Of a stretch of 64,000 nucleotides of DNA, positions 1 to 9,005 are shown piece after piece (position 1 is the stretch's first letter; every line of letters starts with the position of its first letter). Source of the DNA: Flavobacterium psychrophilum (lineage in GTDB: Bacteria > Bacteroidota > Bacteroidia > Flavobacteriales > Flavobacteriaceae); the NCBI GenBank assembly GCA_945860385.1, contig CAMAQD010000013.1, positions 47,153 to 111,152 of the forward strand, written 5' to 3'. Made by a program: the position numbers and the translations under genes. The notes beneath the pieces are model-generated. The model did no database searches. It was given only the letters and a program-made list of their open reading frames with translations, and was not told where the DNA came from.

Positions 1-211
1 GGCGCACTTTCCAATGCCAATCCGTAAACGGACAATAGCCAATGCCGTACCAAATTCCCAAAACAAACCATGAAAAAGCGGTAACCGATAAAGAAATTAA
101 ATTGGCAAACCGCCATTTTGGAATTATCCAACCAAAAACATTAAACAGGATCAGAACACTATGAAACAGAATGAAGAAATAATCAATACTTTGAAGAATA
201 ATTCTGTTCAT
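1..211 (-). CDS. DUF2784-like membrane protein, partial (cut by window edge)
   Basis: The first 70 codons of a leftward gene read as a small hydrophobic protein: two membrane segments, then an aromatic stretch ending YCPFTDWHWKVR, which I recognise as typical of the DUF2784 family of small integral membrane proteins of unknown function. The ATG at 211-209 overlaps the TGA of the upstream ATPase gene (ATGA), so translation of the two is probably coupled and they share a transcript. The remainder lies beyond position 1. The family call is from memory of the WHW motif. Confidence 0.72.
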   Translation of the reverse strand, partial: MNRIILQSIDYFFILFHSVLILFNVFGWIIPKWRFANLISLSVTAFSWFVLGIWYGIGYCPFTDWHWKVR

Positions 212-2790
212 TTGTTTTTAGTTTTCATTCGAATGATCCATTTTTCGGTTTCCACAGCCCAGAATATTATGCTTGAAACCACAATTGTTATAGCCAATTC
301 ATAAATGGAGAGTGGTTGTGTTTTAAAAACAGTATTAAAAAACGGAACATAAATAAGCATCAATTGTAGAATAACAGTGAGAAATAAAGCTCCCAAAAGT
401 GGTTTGTTAGAAAACAAACCAATTTTGAAAAGTGATTCTCGCTCAGAACGAATGGCCATTACGTGGCCCATTTGGCTAATGCACAAAACGGTGAAAGCCA
501 TGGTTTGCCAATGTGAATTTTCACTGTTTATTGCCCAATATTGAATGCCCAAAGTTGTTATTCCCATTAAAAATCCCACCCACAAAATGTGTCTTCCCAT
601 ACCGTTCGAAAAAATATTTTCCTGCGGTTTTCTTGGAGGTCTTTTCATAATATTTACATCTGCCGGTTCTGAAGCTAGCGCTAATCCGGGCAAACCATCG
701 GTCACGAGATTGATCCAAAGAATGTGGATGGCCAAAAGTGGAATAGGTAACATAAAAAATGGTGCCAGAAAAATTGCCCAAATTTCACCTGAATTTCCGG
801 TCATAATGTACTTGATGAATTTCAGGATATTATCAAAAACCTTTCGCCCGTGTTTGACTGCAACAACAATGGTGGCAAAATTATCATCCAACAAAATCAG
901 GTGCGATGCTTCCTTTGAAACTTCGGTGCCGTTGATTCCCATAGCGATACCAATATCCGCATTCTTGAGTGCTGGTGCATCGTTCACACCATCTCCTGTC
1001 ATAGCGACAATTTGGCCTCTATCATGCAAAGCATTCACAATTTTTAATTTTTGTTCGGGATTAACACGTGCATAAACTCGAACTTTTTCGACAATGGCAT
1101 CAAATTGTTGCTCAGTCAAACTAGCAAGGTCTGGACCGCTCAATACCAAATCTTCTTCGGAAACCATTATACCCAGTTGTTTCGCAATGGCTATTGCAGT
1201 AAGTTTATGGTCGCCTGTAATCATAATGGGAATAATTCCGGCTTGTTTGCATTCAGCGACGGCCAGTTTTGCTTCCTCTCTTGGTGGGTCGATAATTCCT
1301 GCAAAACCTATTAAGGTCAATCCCGATTCTATTATGGCAACATTTTGCAATTCCGGTAATGTCTCCATTTCTTTTATGGCATAGCCAATCACGCGATAGC
1401 CTTTTTCCGCCATTTGATTGGCTTTTGACTCTAATTCTGGAATGAGTGATTTTTGGTTTTCTACCAATTTCTCCAATAATAATTCCACGGCGCCTTTGGT
1501 AATGGCAATAATTCCTTTTTCAGTTTCATGAAAAGTGGTCATACACTTTCGGTTAGAATCAAACGGCAACTCAGCAACTCTTGGAAATGTTTTTTCTAAA
1601 TCTGTTCTTTCCTTATTTTTATCGAAAGCAAATTGGACTAATGCCACTTCAGTTGAATCTCCTAACCATTTTCCTTTTTTGTCTTTCGAAACATCATTAT
1701 TCAAAGCCATGGCATCGAATAAGGAACTATTTTCAGGAAAAATGGAATCGGAATTCAGGTTTGGAATTTCATAAGTTTCCAGAACTGTCATTTTATTCAA
1801 GGTAAGTGTTCCTGTTTTGTCGGAACAAATATGGGTAACGGAACCAAGCGTTTCAACGGCGGGAAGTTTTCGAATGAGTGCCTTGTTTTTTGCCAATCGC
1901 TTTGCGCCAAAGGCCAGTGCAATGGTTACCAATGCTGGTAAAGCTTCGGGAATCGCAGCAACGGCAAGGGAAATGGAAGTGAGCAACATCGTGACTGCAT
2001 CTTCGCCACGCCACCAACCAAAAGCAAAAATTATCGTGCAAATTAATAACACAAAAACGGATAATCTTTTGCCAAAAGCCGTTAATCTTTTTTGCAATGG
2101 AGTCGATTTTTCTTCCGTTTGAATCATTTTGGCGATAAGCCCCAACTCGGTATTCATTCCGGTTGCCATGACATACCCAATTCCACGTCCATTGGTAATG
2201 TGAGTTCCTTTAAAACCCATATTGATTCGGTCGCCAAGTGAATAATCGCCTTTGGGAAGTGTTTCACAATTTTTTTCAACATTGTGCGATTCGCCAGTCA
2301 GAGCGGATTCGTCCACTTTAATTTGATGGGTTTCAAAAAACCGAATATCGGCAGGAATTATGTTTCCGGCTTCAAGCAAAACGACATCACCAGGAACAAG
2401 ATCAGAGGCTAATATTTCAGAAGTATTGTTTTCACGGACAACTCTTGCATTGGTTGGAACCATTTTTTTTAGTGCTTCCATTGCTTTTTCAGAACGGAAT
2501 TCTTGTATAAAACCCACGGTGGCATTGATGATAATTATGGCCAAAATAATTAAGGTGTCTGTCAAGTCTCCCAAAATTCCGGATACAATGGCTACGACGA
2601 TAAGTATAAGAATCATGAAATCTGTCAATTGATGCAGTACCATTTGCCAAATGGTTTTCTTTTTTTTATCTTCAATTTCATTTTTTCCATATTCGGACAA
2701 CCGTTCTGAGGCAATCAAAGAATCAAGACCAGAAGGTTTTGAGTCCAATAATTGGGAGATTTCTGAGAGCGAGAGTAAGTGCCAGTTCAT
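208..2790 (-). CDS. Cation-transporting P-type ATPase, Ca2+ type (P2)
   Basis: An 860-residue P-type ATPase that would pump a cation, most likely Ca2+, out of the cytoplasm. Visible motifs are TGES (165-168, actuator), PEALP (281-285, M4), the phosphorylated Asp324 in DKTGT, and TGDGVNDAP in the P-domain. M5 keeps Asn and Glu (GNSGE) and M6 keeps the NLVTDGLP motif; these supply Ca2+ ligands in SERCA/SPCA pumps, so a Ca2+ or Mn2+ role is favoured over Na/K or heavy metals. An N-terminal cation-ATPase domain (about 1-75) is present and length is normal. It shares 4 bases with the next gene downstream. No metal-responsive regulator is adjacent. Confidence 0.9.
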   Translation of the reverse strand: MNWHLLSLSEISQLLDSKPSGLDSLIASERLSEYGKNEIEDKKKKTIWQMVLHQLTDFMILILIVVAIVSGILGDLTDTLIILAIIIINATVGFIQEFRSEKAMEALKKMVPTNARVVRENNTSEILASDLVPGDVVLLEAGNIIPADIRFFETHQIKVDESALTGESHNVEKNCETLPKGDYSLGDRINMGFKGTHITNGRGIGYVMATGMNTELGLIAKMIQTEEKSTPLQKRLTAFGKRLSVFVLLICTIIFAFGWWRGEDAVTMLLTSISLAVAAIPEALPALVTIALAFGAKRLAKNKALIRKLPAVETLGSVTHICSDKTGTLTLNKMTVLETYEIPNLNSDSIFPENSSLFDAMALNNDVSKDKKGKWLGDSTEVALVQFAFDKNKERTDLEKTFPRVAELPFDSNRKCMTTFHETEKGIIAITKGAVELLLEKLVENQKSLIPELESKANQMAEKGYRVIGYAIKEMETLPELQNVAIIESGLTLIGFAGIIDPPREEAKLAVAECKQAGIIPIMITGDHKLTAIAIAKQLGIMVSEEDLVLSGPDLASLTEQQFDAIVEKVRVYARVNPEQKLKIVNALHDRGQIVAMTGDGVNDAPALKNADIGIAMGINGTEVSKEASHLILLDDNFATIVVAVKHGRKVFDNILKFIKYIMTGNSGEIWAIFLAPFFMLPIPLLAIHILWINLVTDGLPGLALASEPADVNIMKRPPRKPQENIFSNGMGRHILWVGFLMGITTLGIQYWAINSENSHWQTMAFTVLCISQMGHVMAIRSERESLFKIGLFSNKPLLGALFLTVILQLMLIYVPFFNTVFKTQPLSIYELAITIVVSSIIFWAVETEKWIIRMKTKNK

Positions 2791-2887
2791 TTAAATTAAC
2801 TTAAAAAAGAGAGATGTGCATTAACCTTAAAATCATTTATTTTTCTTGATATAGCTGAAATTGTCTGTAATTATTTAAGTTTTTTGT

Positions 2888-3148
2888 TTATTTGGTTTTC
2901 CAACGTTTTAATGCTGGTAGAATATTCAAAGCTTTTTGAATTTCATATTTATGGATTTCTAATTTTTTCATTTGATTTTCCACATTTTTTTTCATGTCAG
3001 CTAAATTCATTTTTGGGTGTTTAAAAATGCCGTTTTCGTAACAATATTTGCAATATTCATTACTTTTTAATCCATTTTTTTCAGTTCCTTTTAAATCTTC
3101 GGAGTCAAGTGGCATGCCACAACTTTGACAAAAAATTACATTTTCCAT
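2888..3148 (-). CDS. Small zinc-ribbon domain protein
   Basis: An 86-residue protein with an N-terminal zinc-ribbon: CQSCGMPL at residues 8-15 and a second pair in EYCKYCYENG, giving two CxxC knuckles about 20 residues apart. The rest is a charged, probably helical tail rich in Lys. This matches the widespread family of putative zinc-ribbon proteins of unknown function. It sits between htrA and the ATPase on the same strand, about 70-100 bp from each. A 13-bp inverted repeat (TTAACCTTAAAAT) lies just outside both ends. No biochemical role can be assigned. Confidence 0.8.
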   Translation of the reverse strand: MENVIFCQSCGMPLDSEDLKGTEKNGLKSNEYCKYCYENGIFKHPKMNLADMKKNVENQMKKLEIHKYEIQKALNILPALKRWKTK

Positions 3149-3215
3149 GATTTTGTATTTTAAGGTTAATTATTTTATAATTATTCTTAAGAGTATACTG
3201 AATAGTTATTCCACT

Positions 3216-4727
3216 TTACATTCCAAATGCGTAGTAATAATAAGTTTGGTCGCCGGCATATTTTCCTTCAAGCATTATTCCACCACGCTGTTTTCTAACA
3301 GCTTCAATAAAGGAATCAACAGAAGAAACTTCTCTTTTATTGACTGCAGTAATCACAAATCCTTCCCTTATGTTGGTATTCTTTTTTAATTTTCCGTTAT
3401 ACAATTTGGTTACTTTTAGGCCATAATCTACTTTGTATTTTTTTTGGTCTTCTTTGCTGATTGGGACAAGTTCGACTCCCAAATCTTTAAGTAATGAGGC
3501 GCTTTCTGGTTTGATATTTATATTGGCAGTGTCTTGTTTTTTGAGCGTAGCAGTTAGTTCCTTTTTTTCATTACCATTTCGGATTAGTACAATTTTTACT
3601 TTGTCTCCGGGGTGTTTTCTCATAATGATTTCCATTAACTTTCCTGACGTCATTGTTTCAATACCATCAATGCTGATGATGACATCTTTCGCTTTGATAC
3701 CTGCTTCTTTTGCCGCTCCGGTTGCCGACACGCTGTCAACATAAACACCATTGGCTCGGTCAATATTAATTTCCTTAGCGATTTTGCTATCCATATCGCG
3801 GATACTTATTCCTAAAAAACCTCTTTGGACAGACCCATAATTCATTAAATCATTAGTGACTTTTTTTACAATATCAACAGGAATAGCAAAAGCATAACCT
3901 GCGTAAACGCCCGTTGGAGAAGCAATTGCTGTATTGATTCCTATTAGTTTTCCGTCTAATGTGACCAATGCGCCACCACTATTGCCTGGATTCATAACGG
4001 CATCGGTTTGTATAAAGGATTCGATAGCTCCTTGATCCCGTAAGATATTTATATTTCGGGTTTTGGCACTTACAATTCCGGCTGTTACGGTTGAAGCGAG
4101 ATTAAAAGGATTTCCCACTGCAACTACCCATTCGCCTACTTCAATAGTATCACTATCTCCAAACATAATAAAGGAGAGATTTTTTTCGTCAATTTTGATG
4201 AGAGCCAGGTCTGTTTGTGGGTCAGTGCCAATAATTTTGGCTTTATAGGATTTTCCGTTAAATAAAGTAACATCAATTTCTTCGGCATCTTTTACCACGT
4301 GATTATTGGTTACAATGTATCCGTCAGGAGTCAGAATCACTCCGGATGCACCACCGATTACAGGCTCAGAATCATAGTTTTCCTCGAATTTGAAGTGTCT
4401 GAAAAAAGGATCATTTTGGAAAAAATCTTTAAATGGATCGGGCATATTATAAAAATCATTTTGATTTCCATCTTCATTTTGCCTCATTTGTGTTTTGAAA
4501 GTAGATTTGATGTTCACTACTCCCGGTGTGGCAATTTTGGCAGCCATTTTGAAATCTACATTGCCAGTATAAGAAACTTTATCAGTATAGCCAACTGCAC
4601 TTTTCTGAATTTCTTCTATGTCTTTTTCATTTTTCTTGTCCTGTCCATTGCATCCTTGAAACGAAATAAGGACAACCAATAAGTAGAGTATTTTACTTTT
4701 TAAATTTATTTTTATAAATGGTATCAT
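3216..4727 (-). CDS. HtrA/DegP-type periplasmic serine protease
   Basis: A 503-residue Deg protease for envelope protein quality control. The trypsin-like domain carries His143 (NNHVV), Asp173 (TDLAL) and Ser250 (GNSGG). A clear PDZ domain follows (about 300-385) and a second, degenerate PDZ-like module closes the protein. The N-terminus has a hydrophobic segment ending at Cys26 (SFQGC), so it may be lipid-anchored rather than soluble; the residues before the Cys are not a textbook lipobox. It lies in a same-strand cluster with OsmC, SDR and PEP synthase genes, consistent with a stress-related transcription unit. Confidence 0.93.
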   Translation of the reverse strand: MIPFIKINLKSKILYLLVVLISFQGCNGQDKKNEKDIEEIQKSAVGYTDKVSYTGNVDFKMAAKIATPGVVNIKSTFKTQMRQNEDGNQNDFYNMPDPFKDFFQNDPFFRHFKFEENYDSEPVIGGASGVILTPDGYIVTNNHVVKDAEEIDVTLFNGKSYKAKIIGTDPQTDLALIKIDEKNLSFIMFGDSDTIEVGEWVVAVGNPFNLASTVTAGIVSAKTRNINILRDQGAIESFIQTDAVMNPGNSGGALVTLDGKLIGINTAIASPTGVYAGYAFAIPVDIVKKVTNDLMNYGSVQRGFLGISIRDMDSKIAKEINIDRANGVYVDSVSATGAAKEAGIKAKDVIISIDGIETMTSGKLMEIIMRKHPGDKVKIVLIRNGNEKKELTATLKKQDTANINIKPESASLLKDLGVELVPISKEDQKKYKVDYGLKVTKLYNGKLKKNTNIREGFVITAVNKREVSSVDSFIEAVRKQRGGIMLEGKYAGDQTYYYYAFGM

Positions 4728-4780
4728 AATTTAAATTTTTAAAAAATTAGTGTTCCTTTTATAGTCTTTTATATTTGTTC

Positions 4781-5047
4781 CTAGGTAGAAATATCGCCTT
4801 CGGGTAAGCCAAGTTCTCGTACTTTCAATAATCGTCGTAATATTTTTCCGCTTTGGGTTTTGGAAATCTTTTCGACAAATTCAATTTCTTTGGGAGCATC
4901 AGCCGGTCCTAATTCTTTTCGAGCGAAATCCATTATGTTCATTTTGGTTTCCTCGTTTGGAGTATATCCAATTTTCAAAACCACAAAAACTTTCTCCAAT
5001 TCACCAATAATGAGTTCTGGTTTCCCAATAACCGCTTTTGACAGCAA
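4781..5047 (-). pseudogene. 3'-end remnant of an acetyl-CoA synthetase gene
   Basis: These 88 codons encode only the extreme C-terminal domain of an acetate--CoA ligase: AVIGKPE, then an APKEIEFVEKI segment and the SKTQSGKILRRLLK motif with the catalytic Lys, ending GLPEGDIST as intact Acs proteins do. A full enzyme needs about 540-650 residues. There is no ATG in frame (the open frame begins at TTG), and an ATG 4 bases upstream is in another frame and stops after 16 codons. OsmC ends only 14 bases upstream, so the first five-sixths of the gene have been deleted. The rest could be elsewhere in the genome only if a rearrangement split the gene. Confidence 0.85.
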
Positions 5048-5061
5048 TCATTTTTTTATTT

Positions 5062-5502
5062 TTATACTAATACTTTTTCCACAATAATTTCCGGTTCCAT
5101 AAGAATAGTAACTTTAACCGCATTGGATATTAGACATGATCTTTTACTCATCTCAAGGATATGAATTGCTCTATCTGCTTTTTGTGTATGCGGAATAGTA
5201 ACTTTGGGTTTCAGGATGATTTCGGTTATGGTGTGTTTGCCTTCGATTATAGCAATATTGCACACAGCATTGCTTTCATAATGGATAAATTCCAGTTTCG
5301 AATTTTCGGCAATAGCCAAAAAAGTGGTCATTAAACAACCATTGATTGATGCGACAAATAGATGCTCTGGCGTCCAAACACCTTCCATTCCTTTTGGGAA
5401 ATCTGGAGGAGTTGCTACTTCAATTTTTTGTGGTAAAACAGGAGAACTCAAAACTCCTTTTCTGTTTACCGTCCACTTTAGATTTACTTCGTAGGTATAC
5501 AT
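5062..5502 (-). CDS. OsmC/Ohr family peroxide-reductase-like protein
   Basis: A 146-residue OsmC-fold protein. The family reduces organic or inorganic hydroperoxides with two cysteines; here they are Cys56 in ASINGCLMTTF and Cys123 in MSKRSCLISNAV, both in the expected contexts and spacing. A further Cys81 is present. Length is normal for the family. It is on the same strand as the SDR gene, 36 bp downstream of it, and next to the Acs remnant. Cytoplasmic detoxification is inferred from the family, and the actual substrate is unknown. Confidence 0.88.
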   Translation of the reverse strand: MYTYEVNLKWTVNRKGVLSSPVLPQKIEVATPPDFPKGMEGVWTPEHLFVASINGCLMTTFLAIAENSKLEFIHYESNAVCNIAIIEGKHTITEIILKPKVTIPHTQKADRAIHILEMSKRSCLISNAVKVTILMEPEIIVEKVLV

Positions 5503-5538
5503 TTTATAAGATTTTAAGTGAATACTATTTTTTAAAAA

Positions 5539-6294
5539 TTATTGAGCTACAAAACCGCCATCCACAGGCATTTCAATTCCTGTAACGAAAGATGCTTCAT
5601 TTGAACAAAGCCAAAGTACAGCATTGGCAATTTCTTCAGGCAAACCAAAACGGCCCACAGGTTCCATAGCCATGAATTGCTGTTCTGCTTCTTTCTTGTT
5701 ACCGGTTGCACGATCTATCATAGGCGTTTTTATGATTCCGGGACAAACGGCATTTACTCTGATTCCGAGTTTGGCACATTCTAATGCAGCTGTTTTTGTA
5801 AGGCCAATCACACCGTGTTTGGAAGCTACATAAGCTGGAGAACCGCGAAAACCAACGAGTCCAGCCACAGAAGAGCAGTTTACGATAGCTCCTTTTCTAT
5901 TTTTGAGCATTTCGGGGATTTCATATTTCATACAAAGCCAAATTCCTTTAAGGTTAACATCAATAGTTTTGTCCCAATTTTCCTCGGAACAATCTTGTGT
6001 TGGAGCTGATGTTCCTTCGATTCCCGCATTGTTAAAAGCAAAATCCAAGCGCCCAAAAGTGTTAATGGTTTTTTCGATGAGTGTTTTTACATCGGCACTT
6101 TTCGAAACGTCACATTTTACAAAAATTGATTCTCCGCCCAAGTTTTCGATTAAATCCATCGTTTCCTGATTTTCTATCCAATCAGCAATGACCACTTTGG
6201 TACCTTTTCTCACGAAAGCTAGTACTGTGGCTCTTCCAATACCTGATGAACCTCCGGTAACGAGAGCCACTTTGTCTTTGAAAGTATGTTCCAT
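5539..6294 (-). CDS. SDR family NAD(P)-dependent oxidoreductase
   Basis: A 251-residue classical short-chain dehydrogenase/reductase. The cofactor loop TGGSSGIG is at 13-20, NNAG at 88-91, and the catalytic Ser/Tyr/Lys set is seen as NCSS (139-142), Tyr155 and Lys159 (YVASK). An acidic residue after beta-2 (ADW, Asp38) favours NAD over NADP. The C-terminus (GIEMPVDGGFVAQ) is typical of the FabG/glucose-dehydrogenase-like group. The gene starts 17 bp after the PEP-synthase stop, so the two are almost certainly co-transcribed. Substrate cannot be read from sequence. Confidence 0.92.
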   Translation of the reverse strand: MEHTFKDKVALVTGGSSGIGRATVLAFVRKGTKVVIADWIENQETMDLIENLGGESIFVKCDVSKSADVKTLIEKTINTFGRLDFAFNNAGIEGTSAPTQDCSEENWDKTIDVNLKGIWLCMKYEIPEMLKNRKGAIVNCSSVAGLVGFRGSPAYVASKHGVIGLTKTAALECAKLGIRVNAVCPGIIKTPMIDRATGNKKEAEQQFMAMEPVGRFGLPEEIANAVLWLCSNEASFVTGIEMPVDGGFVAQ

Positions 6295-6311
6295 AATTCT
6301 TTATTTAATAA

Positions 6312-8726
6312 TTATGTCAACACCGTATTTTTCTTTTCGGCAACAGAAATGTTTTGGATTCCTTTTATCAAAGCATCGGGATTAAATGAAATACTGTCTA
6401 TTCCTTCTTCTACTAAAAATTGGGCAAACTCAGGAAGGTCACTTGGCGCTTGGCCGCACAATCCCACTTTTATTTTATTTCTTTTAGCCACTTGAATGGT
6501 TTCCCGTATTAAAAATTTGACTGCAGGATTTTGTTCGCTGAACAAATAACTTACTAAGGCAGAATCGCGGTCTAAGCCAAGTGTTAGCTGTGTCAAATCA
6601 TTGGATCCAATGGAAAAGCCATCAAATAATTGTGCAAATTGGTCTGCCATTAAAACGTTGCTTGGAATTTCTACCATTACATAGATTTCCAATTCATTTT
6701 TTCCTTGAATTAATCCGTTTTTTGCCATTTCTGCAATAACTTTTTGTCCTTCTTCGATAGTTCTGCAGAACGGAATCATTAGTTTTACGTTATGCAATCC
6801 CATTTCGTTTCGCACTTTTTTCATTGCTTCACATTCCAACGCAAAACCTTTTCGATAAAAATCACTGTAATAACGGGAAGCACCTCGGAAACCAATCATT
6901 GGGTTTTCTTCTTCGGGTTCGAAATATTTTCCGCCGATGAGGTTGGCATATTCGTTGCTTTTGAAATCGCTCATTCGCACAATCACGTCTTTTGGATAAA
7001 AAGCCGCAGCTACCGTTGAAACTGCTTCGGCAAGTTTGTCGACGAAATATTCTTTACCGTTTTCATAGCCTTTGGTCAATTCTTTAATAGCTGAAATTGA
7101 CGCTTCATCTTTTACTTTTTCGGGTTCGCACAAAGCATTCGGATGGATTTTTATGGTGTTGGAAATGGCAAATTCCATTCGCATCAAACCCACGCCTTTG
7201 TTGGGATAAAAGCTTAAATCAAAAGCTCTTTCTGGATCGGCTAGGATAAACATTGGAGCCGTTTCTGGCAAAGTCAAATGGCTGAAATCCTGTTCTTTTA
7301 TTTCCCATTTCAAAAGGCCTTCGTATATATTTCCATCTTTGCCTTCAGCACAGGAAACGGTGATTTCCTGTCCGTTTTTTATAACGGAAGTGGCATTTCC
7401 GCATCCAACCACAGCAACAGTTCCAAGTTCACGCGCCACAATTGCGGAATGACTTGTCCTTCCTCCTTTATTGGTAATAATGGCTCCCGCTTTTTTTAGA
7501 ATCGGGTCCCAATCGGGATTGGTAACATCTGTTATCAGAATTTCTCCTTGCTGCAATAGATTTCCTTCTTGCGGACTGTTTAAAATTCGGGCTTTTCCGG
7601 ATGTAATTTTATTGCCCAAAGCAATGCCGCTGGTCAGGATTTTGCTTTTTGCTTTTAGTGTAAAAATTTCTTCGGTTTGTTTTCGTTCTTTTCCGTGAAT
7701 GGTTTCCGGACGAGCCTGAACGATATATAGTTGGTTATTTAAACCATCTTTTGCCCATTCAACATCCATTGATTTTTTGTAGTGATTTTCAATTTTTTGA
7801 CACCATTGGGCTATCAGAATTACTTCTTTATCTGTTAACGAAAATTTATTTTGTTCTGCTAATGGCGTGTCAATATTTACAATAGTTTTTGATGCCGAAA
7901 CACCTTCTGCATTGTCAGAATAAATCATCGTAAATTCTTTTTTGCCACAACGACTTTTCAAGATTGGGTTAAGTTTTTCGTTGAAAAGTGTGGGTTTGAA
8001 AACCATCCATTCATCAGGAGTGATTCTTCCTTGGACAATGTTTTCACCCAATCCGAAAGTTCCGTTGATGACGATTACATTTTTAAATCCGGTATCAGGA
8101 TCAATTGTAAAAGCCACGCCGGACGAAGCTTTGTCGCTTCGAATCATTTGTTGTACGCCTACGGAAATTGCGATGTCTATTCCAGTAAATCCCATATCAT
8201 GGCGGTATTTTATGGCGCGGTCCGTAAATAGTGAAGCATAGCAACGACGAACAGCTTCTAGCAATTGTTTTTCACCACTAATGTTTAGGAACGATTCCAT
8301 TCTTCCCGCAAAACTCGCCGATGGCAAATCTTCGGAAGTGGCGCTGCTGCGAACGGCAACACTTAGAGGATCAGTTCCGCAAAGTTTGGAAAGTTTTTTA
8401 TAAGCGGTAGTTATTTCATCACGAATTTCCTCTGGAATTGTTGCCGACAAGATAAGATTTCTTGCTTTTTGGCCAATGGTAGAAAGATTCGAATATTCTT
8501 TTTTATCTAACGAAAACAACAAATCTTCTAAAGGTTTTTCGAGATAATTAGATTCGCAAAATAGGCGATATCCTCCAGCGGTGATTGCAAAACCATTGGG
8601 AATGTTGATGCCGATTGGATTCAGTTGATTGTACATTTCGCCAAGTGAAGCATTTTTACCGCCTACTTTAGCGATGTCGGTAATACTGATTTGACTGAAA
8701 AACAGAATGTGTTTAGAGGTTTCCAT
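6312..8726 (-). CDS. ppsA: Phosphoenolpyruvate synthase
   Basis: An 804-residue pyruvate, water dikinase that makes PEP from pyruvate and ATP for gluconeogenesis. It has the N-terminal ATP-grasp domain (KVGGKNASLGEM start; VRSSATSEDLPSASFAG), the swivelling phosphohistidine domain with His426 in GGRTSHSAI, and the C-terminal PEP-binding TIM barrel ending with the conserved GLCGQAPSD loop. I take the start at METSKHI (ATG at 8726); the frame is open 11 codons further but that extension is not conserved in the family as I recall. It is first in the leftward cluster, 17 bp before the SDR gene. Confidence 0.94.
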   Translation of the reverse strand: METSKHILFFSQISITDIAKVGGKNASLGEMYNQLNPIGINIPNGFAITAGGYRLFCESNYLEKPLEDLLFSLDKKEYSNLSTIGQKARNLILSATIPEEIRDEITTAYKKLSKLCGTDPLSVAVRSSATSEDLPSASFAGRMESFLNISGEKQLLEAVRRCYASLFTDRAIKYRHDMGFTGIDIAISVGVQQMIRSDKASSGVAFTIDPDTGFKNVIVINGTFGLGENIVQGRITPDEWMVFKPTLFNEKLNPILKSRCGKKEFTMIYSDNAEGVSASKTIVNIDTPLAEQNKFSLTDKEVILIAQWCQKIENHYKKSMDVEWAKDGLNNQLYIVQARPETIHGKERKQTEEIFTLKAKSKILTSGIALGNKITSGKARILNSPQEGNLLQQGEILITDVTNPDWDPILKKAGAIITNKGGRTSHSAIVARELGTVAVVGCGNATSVIKNGQEITVSCAEGKDGNIYEGLLKWEIKEQDFSHLTLPETAPMFILADPERAFDLSFYPNKGVGLMRMEFAISNTIKIHPNALCEPEKVKDEASISAIKELTKGYENGKEYFVDKLAEAVSTVAAAFYPKDVIVRMSDFKSNEYANLIGGKYFEPEEENPMIGFRGASRYYSDFYRKGFALECEAMKKVRNEMGLHNVKLMIPFCRTIEEGQKVIAEMAKNGLIQGKNELEIYVMVEIPSNVLMADQFAQLFDGFSIGSNDLTQLTLGLDRDSALVSYLFSEQNPAVKFLIRETIQVAKRNKIKVGLCGQAPSDLPEFAQFLVEEGIDSISFNPDALIKGIQNISVAEKKNTVLT

Positions 8727-8944
8727 ATTTATAAGATTTAAATATTTGAAACGGCCCAAAGAACGAGAATTGTAGGTGTTTCCGCTTGTTAAAGCCGATA
8801 TAGTAAAGTTACTAAAATAATTTTTTAATTGAAATCAAATAGATTATTATTTTAATGATTTTTAGAAGGTAAGTATTTATTTAACAATACTTTAATATTT
8901 TTATTTAGCATCTATTACTATTGTGCCAATGCATAATATAAAAC

Positions 8945-8978
8945 ACAAAAAATCCCCAACTATTTTCATAATTGAGGA
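8945..8978 (-). terminator. Rho-independent terminator of tpiA
   Basis: Downstream of tpiA on the minus strand a 9-bp stem (UCCUCAAUU with AGUUGGGGA, including G-U pairs) encloses an 8-nt loop and runs into seven U residues. Confidence 0.7.
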
Positions 8979-9005
8979 CTCTTTTATAAAGTATAATCTA
9001 AATTC

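Noticed and set aside
545..1075. 176-codon plus-strand reading frame
   Set aside because: It lies antisense within the ATPase gene, whose minus-strand protein has full P-type ATPase motifs; this frame shows no recognisable family.
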